Positions 1-12,600 of a stretch of 64,000 bases of DNA are shown here, piece by piece (positions within the stretch are counted from its first letter, which is position 1; the number at the start of each line of letters is the position of its first letter). Location of the stretch: assembly GCA_945859605.1 (NCBI GenBank), contig OX243811.1, positions 31,397,494 through 31,461,493 on the forward strand, in the 5' to 3' direction. The notes under the pieces are model-generated. The model saw only the letters and a program-made list of their open reading frames with translations. It searched no databases and was not told the origin of the DNA. This stretch comes from Lumbricus rubellus (lineage: Eukaryota; Annelida; Clitellata; Crassiclitellata; Lumbricidae). Made by a program: the position numbers and the translations under genes.

Positions 1-1642
1 CTGTCAGCCACAAACGATCCCCAACTGCATGCGGCCTATAGCCAGAAGGAAGAATTGCCGCGGGTTAGATGGCCTTGTCGGAGTTCACACCCCACCTAGG
101 CCCTTGTCATTCTTAAGACCCCCATATAAATTCTTCTTTGCACACCCAACTCGATCCACGCGGTTCACAATCTGACCCCTCAATTAATTACTTCCCTACA
201 TTCTCATGCTGCATATGAACAGACATTCCTGTTGCCTTTTGATGTTGGCCTACGTGCTACAATTGCTACATGTCTAAATAATATGTAGTCACATTAGCAT
301 CAGCTGCTACTAGACATTACTATCAAGGCTGCTGCGGTGGAGCCTGGCAATCTACACGACTTCCAACCATCAGTCGAGAACAGACCGACTCCTCCCAGCA
401 TCTGCATCTGCATCAGCATCAGCATCAGCAGCAGCATCAGCAGCAGCAGCATCAGCAGCAGCAGCAGCAGCAGCAGCTGAAGCAACACTGCACCAACAGC
501 CGTTGCAGCAGCAACAACAGCATCGTTATATTATAAGCAAACAATTATATATAGATAACATCATAGCGATAGGCCCACGCACACACGCACACACGCACAC
601 ACACACACGCAATCTTTACATAGTCCTCGACTCTGCGGTATCAATCAAATCGCATCGAGTTTCGTAAGATTAGCTTTGCTGACCGTCAGCTGTAGCTTAG
701 GCATGGCAATTATATAGCGCATATATATATTATATAGCGCACATATAATTTTTATAGCGCATATATACAGTCAGCGTTTTCTTCGCTACATTCCCGTCTG
801 GCAGTGGCAGAGAACTGGTTCCGGTCAACAACTTAGGGTGTGCAATGAGGACTTTAAATTAATTGCATCCAAAGAACGACTGAGGTCGTTGAACCCCCAC
901 AACCCTCCGGGAAATTCTCACCCTGCCGATGACCCTCCCTCCCATCTGCTCACTGTTATATATCCTAATCTTAAAGTCCCGCTGTCGTTGATTTGAATCG
1001 ATTCCAGTTCTAATTCAACTCGAAACCTTAGACGACTAATAATCTTCCATGTGTTCATTTGGCATTTGCCCAATGCGATCTTCCATTAGACTCACATCTG
1101 TCCCCCAGCATTAGGCCTACGTACGTACGATTAAAGCTCTGCAGCTGCAACTAAACTCTTTCCAGAGCTGTGATCAAGTACACAGTAGGCCTACAACCCT
1201 ACACATCCCAGTCCCGAAATGCTTTAATAATTATATATAACTATAGGACGATACAAGCCTGCTGTAGTTATCGTCTAACTTCTGGAAGTAGCCTACAGCT
1301 ATATACTCTACACCCATAAGCCAACATCGGCGTCTTAAACTTACATCAAGCTTGTAGGCCTATTGGCCCTACGTACGTCATTATAGCCTAACGTAGGAAG
1401 CCTTTTGTACTAACCCAATCCATAGTATAGGCCCAGATATGCATAATGTGTATACCCTTAGGAATACCTAAAGTTCTAAACCTAGTCCAATAACCTAATT
1501 TTGTTTCAAACATAGACCTGCGGTCAATGCTGTAATAGGCTACTTAGGCTACTTTATCTTGTCCCGTCATTTGTAAACCTCTTTCACTCTCAGCATAACC
1601 ACACACGTGCGCGCACGCACGCACGCACATCCATCCACACTT
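1..1642. other. No gene seen
   Basis: Apart from the CAG repeat and a CA/GCAC run at about 575-612, I see no coding frame with support. The palindrome-like word TAGGCCTA and its half forms recur from 1,110 on. Segments at 40-170 and 820-930 resemble one at 36270-36360 (reverse complement for the second), so a worn dispersed repeat is likely. Confidence 0.6.
400..515. repeat. CAGCAT/CAG microsatellite
   Basis: (CATCAG)n and (CAG)n; the Leu-rich frame that crosses it on the minus strand is a by-product. Confidence 0.9.
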
Positions 1643-1876
1643 GTGGGGACGGTGGTGTAGTTGGTAGCCTATGTTCGTTGCCTTGCACCCGGAAGGTTGC
1701 AGGTTCGAATCCACATCAAGCAGCCGTGTAGGGACCTGGGGGGGGGGGGTGGCGGAGTCCTTCACTCACGATTGCTCAGTGCTTCGGCGTGAAACTCCGA
1801 TTCGGCGTCTGCGCTGTAGTCGGGAGCGCTTCTGAGTAGAAAATCTTAAAGCGACGCTATAACAAGTGCACATACA
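1643..1876 (+). mobile_element. tRNA-derived SINE, family 1
   Basis: A box GGTGGTGTAGTTGG, B box CAGGTTCGAATCC, then the shared body and the 3' end CGGGAGCGCTTCTGAGTAG...CGCTATAACAAG. A G run interrupts the middle. Confidence 0.85.
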
Positions 1877-2090
1877 AACCCCACACACAAACAAAATTTT
1901 ACCCCACCCAACAATGGACCAGGCTCTGAACTTTGCCTTTTCCTCCCACACATGCATTCTCTCGCTCTGCTCCCTAAGGTTTTCACACCGCCAACGGACT
2001 TTCTTCAGGGAAGACAATGGTAGAACCACGAATTTCGAAATCCCGGGATTCAAACCCCAAACACTTGAAAAGTATTGAAATGCATATATA

Positions 2091-3312
2091 CACCGTGAGT
2101 CAAAAAAAAGTAAGCCAAATAATTTTTCTTATATCTCTAATGCCTGATAACATATCACGCTAAAATTTTCCAAATATTTAGAGAATTGGACCAAGAATAT
2201 GATTCCAAAATTTCATGAAATAAAGTTGAACGGATAAAAAGATATGAATCTTTAAACTTCATATGCCGAAATTGCCGTTTACAAGCAATTTTTTGTCAGA
2301 TTCAATCAAAAGTAAGCTAAACTGTTTTTATTATATCTCCAATGCCTGATAATTAATCGTACTAAAAGTTTCCAGGTATTTATAGAATTGAACCAAGAAT
2401 AGGATTCCAAAATATCATGTCATAAATTTGAACGGATAGAAAGATATGAATATTTAAGCTTCATCTCCCGAAATATCAGTTTTCAGCAAGTCTGTTAAGG
2501 TGTTCGTTGCGGTTTCGATGCTTGATAGTTCCCAATTTTGGTCTTCAGTGATCCTGGAGTAAAATTAACGGAGTATATTATCGCAATGTTCTGCTGTCAC
2601 AACATCTTCCACTTGTTATCAGAAATTTATAGCCCCGGAAGGCTGTTTTCTTTTTCAACAGAACAGCGCCAGCCCACAGAGCCAGTGAAACCATCGAAAT
2701 GCTGACAAGAGAGACGCCAGACTTCATTTCTCCCACATTATGGCCTCCGAACAGCCCAGATTTGAATCCTGTCGATTATAAAGTGTGGAGCGTGCATGAT
2801 GAAAGATCGAGTCTACCAGACAACAATCCATGATATAAACGATCTGAAGCAACGCTTGCTGGAAGTGTGGGATGGCCTGGACCAGAGGATAATCGACGAT
2901 GCTGTTGCTCAATGGCGCCAGCGCCTCCAGGCTTGCGTGCAAGCAGGAGGCGGACATTTTGAGCATCTTATTTAATTAAATAATCAAACCATACTGTCGG
3001 AGTCATATTGTTAGTTCAATTCTCTACATATCTGGAAAATTTTAGAATGATTAATTATCAGGCCATAAAGATAATGAAAAGCAGTTGACGTACATTTTAT
3101 TGAATTAACAGAAAATTGCTTGTAAACGGCAATTTCGGCATATGAAGTTTAAAGATTCATATCTTTTTATCCGTTCAACTTTATCTCATAAAATTTTGGA
3201 ATTACATTCTTGGTCCAATTCTCTAAATATTTGGAAATTTTTAGCGTGATATATTATTAGGCATTAGAGATATATGAAAAACAATTTGGCTTACTTTTTT
3301 TGACTCACGGTG
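2091..3312 (+). mobile_element. Tc1/mariner-type transposon, internally deleted, long inverted ends
   Basis: Ends CACCGTGAGTCAAAAAAA and TTTTTTTGACTCACGGTG form inverted repeats of about 200 bp, flanked by TA. The plus strand at about 2660-2975 codes transposase fragments: LWPPNSPDLNPVDYKVW, then in a shifted frame RVYQTTIHDINDLKQRLLEV and QWRQRLQACVQAGGGHFEHL. The DD part before this is lost. The left end is doubled: a second diverged copy of the end lies at about 2295-2500. Confidence 0.9.
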
Positions 3313-4474
3313 TATATATGTATATATATACTCGTTGATTGATTATTAATTAGTTATTAGAGTCAGCTGAACGTACGCCACCCTGAAATAAGAGACGATC
3401 TGGAGAAGTAAGCCGAGAGTTTGGTTTTGGAATTCCAGAGAAGATGGAAGGTTTGGCTGAGGACGGCAGAGCTGAAGGATTTCACCTTGGCCGAAATCTA
3501 GGCCTATCTCAACAGCCGATCGTCGTCCATTGATATAATCATGAAATCGGATACTATATCCTATCAGCTGCAGCCAGACACAGACTAAGAGCCCATAGAC
3601 GCTAAGTAGCCTAGTTGGAGAGTACCGGTGTAATAGTAGGAGAGAAGAACAGGAGGAGGGGACAAAAGAAATGGGATGAAATCCAAACACACGAACAGAC
3701 AGACAGTAGTACACTAAGGAAAAACAGACCGACGGACAGACAGACAGACAGAGCAAAAGAGAGTATAAGTAGGCCTACGTGTTTACATATAGATAAAAAG
3801 TGAATTCATGAAGAGAGAAACAGATTGAAAAAGAAACTAAGCCGGAGACGAATTATGGGCCGAGAAAAAGGAGGAAGTGTAGGCTACAAGGATGAATATA
3901 TGGAAAGAAGATTTTAAAGGAATAGCAAGCAGGAGGAAGGAGGAATAAAGGGAAGGAGGAACACAAGGTAGGAGGAGGAGAAGGGGAAGGAGGAAGAGGA
4001 GGAGAAGGGGAAGGAGGAAGAGGATGAAGACAGACATGCCAGAAGTGACGACTGCTACATGAAGGGATACTGACAACCTTAATATGCCAGAAATAACATG
4101 CATATGCTGCACACATAATCTCCCCCAATTCCCAAGAAAACTACCGTATTAAATACAACTGCCAGAATAAATTAGGTTATACTGTGGAGTGAGATAAGAA
4201 GGGTTCTTGAAAGGCATTTGATCTACATACAATTAACATCATGCACAAAATAATTTTAAAAAATATGTACAGACTACAGTACTGGTACGTATCATGTGCA
4301 TCTGAAATTTATTTCAGCTGCTTCCAGGAACCTTTCAATTGAGGGACGCATAAACCTACATCTCTCCCTTTTAAATTATAAATATATAATAAATTGGATA
4401 TATAAGAGGATATATAGGTGTATAGTCTATGCAAGTACATTATATGCAAGTGTGATAACAAATAATTATATTGC
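3313..4474. other. No gene seen; purine-rich tract
   Basis: Contains a 100-bp GGA/GAA-rich tract at about 3925-4030. The frames that cross it are low-complexity. Nothing coding is supported. Confidence 0.6.
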
Positions 4475-4500
4475 TCACACACACACACACGCACAGTCGT

Positions 4501-4583
<83 letters not shown>
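4475..4583. repeat. (CA)n microsatellite
   Basis: About 100 bp of CA, interrupted once by GCACAGTCGTG. Confidence 0.95.
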
Positions 4584-4584
<1 letters not shown>

Positions 4585-5054
4585 ACCTACTTACATATAT
4601 GTATACAGAGAGAGAGATTTGTTGAGGTTCAACAAGTCTTTTTGACTACAGTGTAGAAGACTAAGAAAGACCATCCTGTGTTTAAAGTCAGCAAATGAAG
4701 GGGAAATTGCCTATTTGCTCATATCATCCACAGCACGTTGTCTAACAATGTACAGGACACCTCCAATGAGGTCCTCCATGAACGCTAATTAAATAGATTT
4801 TTTTATTCAACTCCCAGCACGTCATTTGAAATTGACAATTGCATCATGCATAATTGACAATATTTTGCAGTTGAGCAAAGCAATTATACGGAAATTGTTT
4901 TAAGTCAAAAATAATCAGCATTCTAATGAAAATGTTAATTGCATGATATTGCATATCTTATGGATTAACTGTTCACAATACTTACAGCATTCTGAAATTG
5001 AAATACTGCTTCTAATAGATGAAAACACTTAGCGGCACTCCTAGATAAATGTGA

Positions 5055-5103
5055 GACACAGACAGACAGATCGACAGACAGACAGACAGACAGACAGACA
5101 CAC
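5055..5103. repeat. (GACA)n microsatellite
   Basis: Eleven or so GACA units with one interruption. Confidence 0.9.
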
Positions 5104-5324
5104 ACCATATTCAGAAACTCTTCAACCAACATTTCCATTGCTTGGTAGCATATCAAGAGTTAGTGTGACTAAGAAATTCCTTCCCAGAAGCACCATCCTA
5201 TGAACCATTTCTGATCAAGATTAAATTCCGAACATCAATTGCTAGCATAAATAGTGAAAGAGTTAAATAACCAACAGCTGTCTTCAACAGCAGTTCTGAC
5301 AGTCAAATGACGAAGAATTGAAAC

Positions 5325-5560
5325 TGCTAGCAGCAGTCGCTGATTCAGTTTAATTCCTAACAACAACAGCTGACAGCAACTGCTAACAACTGCTGACAGC
5401 ATCTGCTGACAGCATCTGCTGACTGAGTAACAACTGCTGACAACAACTGCTGACAGCAACTGCCGACTGATTTATTTTCCTAACAAACAAAAACTCCCAG
5501 TGGCAACTGATGGTCGAGTTAAAGTTCGAGTAACAACTGCCGACAGCACTTTTTTATGAG
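5325..5560. repeat. Degenerate minisatellite CAACTGCTGACAG
   Basis: CAACTGCTGACAGCA and variants recur more than ten times without strict spacing. No gene seen in it. Confidence 0.7.
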
Positions 5561-6409
5561 CGGCAATTGAAGTCTGAGAATCAGGAGCAGACATCAGAAG
5601 CAACGAGACAGCTAGACATCTCATCTGTAGACTCTAGACATGTCGTCATTAATTGCAGCTTCATCTTCACCAATAAACCTAACCTACAAGAAACAGATGA
5701 ACACCATGTGTAGTAATTACCTCGACAACATGACGAGAGCGTACAAAAATGTACACAGCTCGCTGTAAAAAGGTTAAACAACTGATGCACACAATGCGTT
5801 GAATAACTGATCAACTGGTAGTACCTGTAGCTGGTAACGTTAAGCATAATGGTCAGACTGCTGATGATGCGTTAATTAGGTTAAAATATAAGTTAAGATA
5901 TAATTACTGAGTTGTTAAACACATACTCATGGCATTCAGTCTCTCTCATTCAACGATCATTGTACTGTGATTCTTATAAATACTAAAAGAAAGGCTCAAT
6001 CTAGTTCCTAGGACATCAACTGAGAAGTGTTAAACAATTGTGCGCCAAGAACTCTCTCGACATTCAGACTCGGAGGAGACGTTATCGGCTTCAATCCGAT
6101 CAACACTCCTATCCTTGCACAATGCCACAATGCATGCGTAACATATAGATGGACACTTAGCTTTGCTCACTCTGTGCATCGTATAGCAAACATTCGATCA
6201 ATCCATTAATCACTATGTCACGTGATGTATGCAGACTTTCAGCAAATCTTTAAATCATCATTGTTAAGCACAACGTAATGTGGCTTGCTTATTAAAACAG
6301 TAATGATTCCCCATACCACAGTGGAGCACAGGATAGTGATCATTTCCTAATAAATAACAATAATTAATAAATAACAATAATAAGCATAAGAATAAATGAA
6401 CAGAAGAAA

Positions 6410-6666
6410 TTAAAATAAGGATAAAAAGAATTTGTGAGGAGCACTTACAAGGCTGCGCCGTAGCGTTTCCAATCGTCCCTTTCCGAATTCTAATTCTGCG
6501 GACGCTTCTGCTGATGATGATGGTGGTAATGATGATGGCAATGATGATGTAGGTGCTGGTCCGCTAGTCAACACATCATTCGTCCACTTGAGCAGCACAT
6601 CAATGACGTGGATGATAACGCAAAGTCCAGCAAACAGTTTTCTATTTGCTACGACGACCAAGATAT
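6410..6666 (-). CDS. THADA: THADA last coding exon with stop
   Basis: Acceptor TTGCAG, then 84 codons to a stop at 6410. ANRKLFAGLCVIIHVIDVLL parallels the EERTLACLRLLAFLEG end of human THADA; the remaining tail is Ser/Pro-rich. A good donor (CTT/GTAAGT) lies at 6448, so the transcript may splice to further small exons. No clear AATAAA follows closely; the first minus-strand copy seen is near 5.47 kb. Confidence 0.82.
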
Positions 6667-9600
6667 CTGCAACAATTCACAACATGCAAAAAAACCTTTC
6701 AGATCTACAATACAGTATGAAATGATCTTAGAAGTAAATTAACCCATATATTCATTATTCATTCTCCATAATTATTAGATTCAATTCAATATTCAATCAC
6801 TCGTTTATCAAACCTCAATAAGCCGAGACAAGCACAACTTAGACAGCAATGAGTTGTTACTCCATGAATTTTTAAATTAAATAATGTTTAAATAAACTTT
6901 TGACTTAAACTGACTATCTCATTATACAACACAGATTTAGTTTTGGCTCTGAAAGGCTGAATCATAAGCGATACCATCGTTCATCAGAGAAAGAAAATCA
7001 TCTTGGTGCAGGGGATGCTCAGGCCCCCAATATATTAACCCACGATCCGTCTTTTACCTTAATTTAACTTTAATTTAACTTTAATTTAACTTAACTTAAT
7101 CCATCTCTGTCCTTTGGGTTCTTTTCCCCACTTCGCAGTATCAACAGTCTTACCTTTCCTGCCACTGAATTTAGAAAAAAAACAAATGCTAATGTCAATC
7201 TGGAGCATCTCCGGAAGACAAATTATACCTGATTCGAACGACTGAAGCAGTTCCATAATTTTCCTGATATTCAACTCCAATCGATTGACTTCACATAACA
7301 ACCAGGTCAAAAGGTCATCAGACAGACCTGAAAAATCTTGTCTCTACAAAAATAGTTCATGCAACTCATCAAGTCAAATAAAATAAATAGACTCTAACTT
7401 AGATATAATTTCATACTATTCTATATAAAAAGGCAATAGGCACAGGCCACCACTCACTGCGCTAAATGTCCCCTTTGCCTGCTCTGCGACAATGCAGAGC
7501 CGTTCATTCTCTGTGGTTGGCCCAGCAACCTGGAACAGACCTTTCCTTGACCATTTGCACTTCCCAAACTGTTCTCGGTTTCACCAACTGTTGGCAAATT
7601 TACCTTTAGCAATTCTATTGAGCAAAATCTATCACAAACAGAATTCGTCTGCTCTACATGTCAAATGTACATTATGCAATATTTACCCTAAACAGAATTT
7701 ATCTGAAGCAGAACTTGCCTTTTGAAAAGCAAAATTTACTTTAAGGGAATTTCTTTCATGCAAAACTTTATTGAAATAAGCAGAACTCCTCATCACCTTG
7801 AGTACTAACGATAAGCGACAAGCCAGAAACTCATGCTCTAAGAACGGATTGGCATCTTCTGTCTTGAACAGCTCCCAGCCTCTGTACCTAGAATATTAAT
7901 GACATTGAAAAAAATGCAAGACATAAAAAACACACATAGATAATCCCATACATGTATAAAACAAATGCTACATGTTTAACAGTTCTCGAATCTCAACTGG
8001 TTTTGCCCAAAAGATTGTAAATGTTGACTGCAATATTCCAGGTAACTGGTTCCAGGTAATCATCAACTGATGATATCCATTGTCTTACGACAATGGCACT
8101 AAAAATGTTGTAAAGTTAGATAGATAAGATAAGATAAGAAAAGAATATTCTTTATTAGACCAATTGCTATCCACATTTTGGCGTACAGACATGGTAGTAA
8201 CATAAATAATTCAATCAATTGAATAAGATGGTGAAATATTTAAAAAACACATTATGCTAAATTCAAAAACGTATATATCAATAATATCATCCTAATGATG
8301 AAAGTGTCCTCATAATTCCAAAATTAAATAGATTACCACGTCAGTAAGTACACCTGCTTTTACATCTTGCATTATTTTCTTATGCCAGAGATGACATAAG
8401 ATTCTAAACGTAACCAAAAGGTGAGAAAAGAAAAGCTTTTATAATGCAGTAGTATGCCAAAAAGTCAAACATTTGCAATATGTCGCGACATACAGCGGTC
8501 TATACGATAGAGTTCTGGGTCTCAACAAAATAATTCAGAAAAATTCTGACAAAAGATTGAGTACAGAACCGTCGTACCTGCTGTTCAGTTCTTGGCTCAG
8601 TGCTGCAACAAAGTCGTCACTGACCAACAAAGCATACATCTCACGAGAAAACGCCATCTTACAACACCAGATGGCCGTAGTACTGTCGAGAAAACACTAC
8701 AGAAATGAAAGTGCAAGAGTTGACTGTTACATGTTGCAACAAAGTATGTGACAACAAAGGATCCAAATAAACAACAGATGAAATACGTATAATGCAACTG
8801 CTATTTAAATAAAACCTTCTACAGCACCTTAATCTCACAACAGTTCTTCTATACCTTGTTGCAATCTAATAACATCCATAGTTTTCCATACTGACCAAAA
8901 CCCAGTAATCTTTATCGTTTCTTGCTGTCACTTAATAACATTTATTATGCCCTACCATTGTCTAATAATCTCTATGGCACTAAACAATAATGGCTGACTA
9001 GGTATATTCAGAGACAAAGAGTTTCCAATGTCTTTATAAACTCTCATGAATTTTCAATTATCTCTGCAAGAATACACAATATAAAAATACCTCAATGGCT
9101 TGGTTGAAATGAAGTAACTGCAAATGGAAACATACCAAACATAAACAAAAAATGGTAATGTAATTTAAAGTAAAGTAACAAGGCACTTACAGAGTTCCAA
9201 TGAAAGTTTTAAACACAAGAATTCATGGAAATATCAATCATGTAAGGACCTTAACCAAATCCTCAAAACACAAGTCTTCAACTTCTCGTAAATTAGCAAA
9301 CCTAAGTTGTATTTCATACAAGAAGAACAAATGAATAAAAAAACCAGAAAGATAAATCTCCAAATATTGTATATAATACCTCAGATGATTTCACTGAAGT
9401 TTTATCAAGGGACGCTACGATTTCTGCGGCTGTTTCTCGAATCTGCGCCTGCTCATCGTTTAACAGCAGAAGAATTGTCCACACGAGTCTACAAAACAAT
9501 AAAAAAAATTATGCAACAAAACGAAAAGACTACAGCAATTTATGTAATAGTAAAAACTACATAAACCTTTTAACTGCAACCAGAAGAAATCTTGATATCT

Positions 9601-12600
9601 CTTGAAGAGAAACACCTCCAAGCCACTCAAATAATAATGCATATGAGCTAGCTTATACAATATACAATTATACATGTTCCGAAGATCGCAAAAAATTTTT
9701 ATGCAAAAACCTGTAACAAGCAAAGAACCCAAAAGGATTTCCACGTAAAAGCGTACCTCGCGATGGGGCTAATCCATTCGTTTTCAGATTGGTTACCAAT
9801 AGCAACATCGAGAATGCCTGGTGCTGCCACCTGCAGAGCAACAGCTGCACTCAGGCGAATGTTTGATGGCTGCGCTGGCGAGCAACAGTTGCAGACCAGT
9901 TCAATCCATGATATACAGCGAAAACTGAATGTGAAGCACAGAAAAACATCATACCATTATGATGCTATGACACCGTAATAATTATTAATTAATTATTACT
10001 ATTTTCTTAATATTATTCATGCAATGCAAGCCAGGAACACTGAATATGGTGTCAACAGTTACATATGGCTGGGAATTCACTGGTTTGACTATTCTGCACG
10101 CGCATGTGTGCGTGCATGTGTGCGTGCATGCGTGCGTGGTATTATACTAGTGGCGACACTTGAATAAACAGAATGTCATAGAATTGAAGAACCACATCTA
10201 ATTATCTCCAGATTCATCTTCAATGGCCCAGTCCAAATTAAGAAATATTTTAATAATATTCTTCAAAGAAACAAAGAATTTGATTTGATTTTCAACATTT
10301 GTAAGTGGTCACAGTGGCTTCACACTAAATACATCCAGATCACTTTACATTATACACTGTAATGGTGACCTTTACACAATAGTAACATTCAAACAAACAA
10401 CCTAGTTTCATGCTTTTTCAATGTCCAGTGTCGAACGATGAAAGCTGAAACGCTAATGCAGATGGCGCCAAGGTTACTGTGTGGTTGGCTTGACAACAGC
10501 ATCATCAGCACATTGAAAATGGCGCTGCAGTCATCTGGAATGTCAAGGTCATCGTGTCGCCGATAAAAGAGATGAAGGACTTCAAGGATGTTGCAGAGAA
10601 CCTTCCAAGGTTGACTTGAGGCGATTAGTTGCCAGAGGCACGACTAATTATCAAAACATACATGTCAAAAAATTCAATCTACTGTGACCAATGCAATCTA
10701 ATTTAGTCTAACAATGTCACGCTAAAATAAAGTAGTCTGATATCTTACAAGCTAATTAAATTTAATCATAATATGTATTTTTTTAATTTTTCCATTAAAA
10801 ATCTGTGTTTGTATTTATGACAATTTCTATAGCATTGTCAGTAGCAAGCTACTTTTAGTATGCTTTACAGTTTACACACATAATATTATTGTCAACTGTC
10901 AGCATAAATGCAAAGAGCTCAAAAGCAGGTGTAGGTTTAAATGCTTTTTTAAAAGCGGATTGAGCTTTGATTTCCTGAATAGGTGCTGGAAGACTGTTAC
11001 AGGCACGTAGGCCAGCCAATAATCATTTAGTTTTCACATGCAGCTATTAACTAATTCATTATTATTAGATATGCAGATCTACTGTAGTCTTTATTAGTGG
11101 ACTAATGACATTGCAAACCACATTTTGAAGTAAAGACTTATTTAAAATTAAACTTCTTGCACCTGTATTGCAATATTAGCCTAAATAGTTCATAATTTTT
11201 TCTTGACCCTGTATTTCTCCTGACTTTTTTGCTATCCTATTTAGATCGTCTTTAAATTGTCTAATCCGCCTCAGCAATCAATTTTAGACCATAGAAGTCA
11301 CTGAATCTCTAAAAAATAATAACCTGAATGATCGAGGCATCAGCAAGAGTAAACCGGTCCACTCGATCTGCACTCAACCACGCAAGACAAGAGCTCAAGA
11401 CATCAAAGTTATCACTCGTCAGACAAAAGACGACTCGATCAACAAGATCGCATTCATCGGAAATGGTCAGCCAAGCAAAGACAACATGTTCCATCCACAC
11501 GGCTGCACCCAACTGCAAAAATTGTCACAAACGAAGTTATTACTAACTTAAAATGACAACAATGACAGCTTCCAACTTAACTAGAGAAGGCTTAGTATGA
11601 TGTTCCACAGACAAGAAAGAATTTGAGTAACAACGGACCCTTGCTAGAACCTGTGTCAATATAACACAAATTCGAATATAACATGATCACAGACATGGAT
11701 CCCAAAGTTTAATTAAGCTTGAGTGATCTAAAGAACAAAAGATACAGTACATATTACATAATTATACACTGTGTCCCAATAAATCGGGCACCATTTTTAT
11801 AATGTGAATAAAACAGGTAAATTTTAATCGATTTTCAAAATTTCAAACCTGTTGTCAACCTGAGATAATTATCTTACACTGATTGAAATATGAAGTTTCT
11901 GGCATGAATATTGACGTCACAATTGCGTCATTTGCATAAGCTGCCTTTGCGTCTCTCGGTTCTCGTGGCGCCCCCTAGCGAAAGCGCCAGAAACTTTTCC
12001 GCCTACGTGGTCCAACGTTTGGACACCACTTTTATCGATGGCCGTCGTCAGTCATATTAGCCTGAAGGACATGGAAGATCAGTCGTCGCCCGCCTGAACT
12101 ACATCGAAGGTCGGAGCTCGAGGCTCGGACGAACGTCGCTGTCGGAACGGGTCAACAGCGGAGAAGTATCGGATCTTCAGGACGAATCGACTCGCTGGCT
12201 GGTAGCTTCTTCGGTGAACGTCTGCTGTCAGTACGTCTTCACATGGCGTCTGATCACGTTCCACTCAGCAGGTCGACACGCTTTCGACGCTGCTGAGTCT
12301 TCCGAGGAGAGATCGTACTTCGCTTCCTCGTCGATCCATTTTCTACGCCGCCAGGTTCCCGAGATGACGGTGCGTTCTACGCCTCCGAACAACCCTTCTA
12401 CGACGACGCCTCGGGTACGCCCTCTACGTTGACACGCCTTCAACGTCTACGTGTGCGCCTCCGAGCACACTTCCGGTGTCAACACGTCTTCGACGTCGTC
12501 GCCTTCGACGTCTACGCCCCCCGAGCGGGCCTCCTGCGTTGACACGCCTTCGACGTCTACGTGTGCGCCTCCGAGCACACTTCCGGTGTCAACACTTCTT

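Noticed and set aside
1643..1720. tRNA gene
   Set aside because: A and B boxes are present, but the cloverleaf is not convincing and the sequence continues as a repeated SINE body.
4296..4656. Thr/His and Val/Cys repeat frames
   Set aside because: Translation of the (CA)n microsatellite.
4986..5040. Downstream THADA exon ending at a GTAAGT donor
   Set aside because: Phase does not follow from the last exon, and THADA similarity already ends at 6.5 kb.
5721..5762. 42-nt exon (RAVYIFVRSRHVVE) after TTTTTACAG
   Set aside because: Phase 0 would fit if the donor at 6448 were used, but nothing beyond it closes the frame; too short to support.
9240..9300. Extra THADA exon coding FANLREVEDLCFEDLVK
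   Set aside because: Looks coding, but its entry phase does not fit the exon before it, while the 27-nt exon at 9091 fits both sides.
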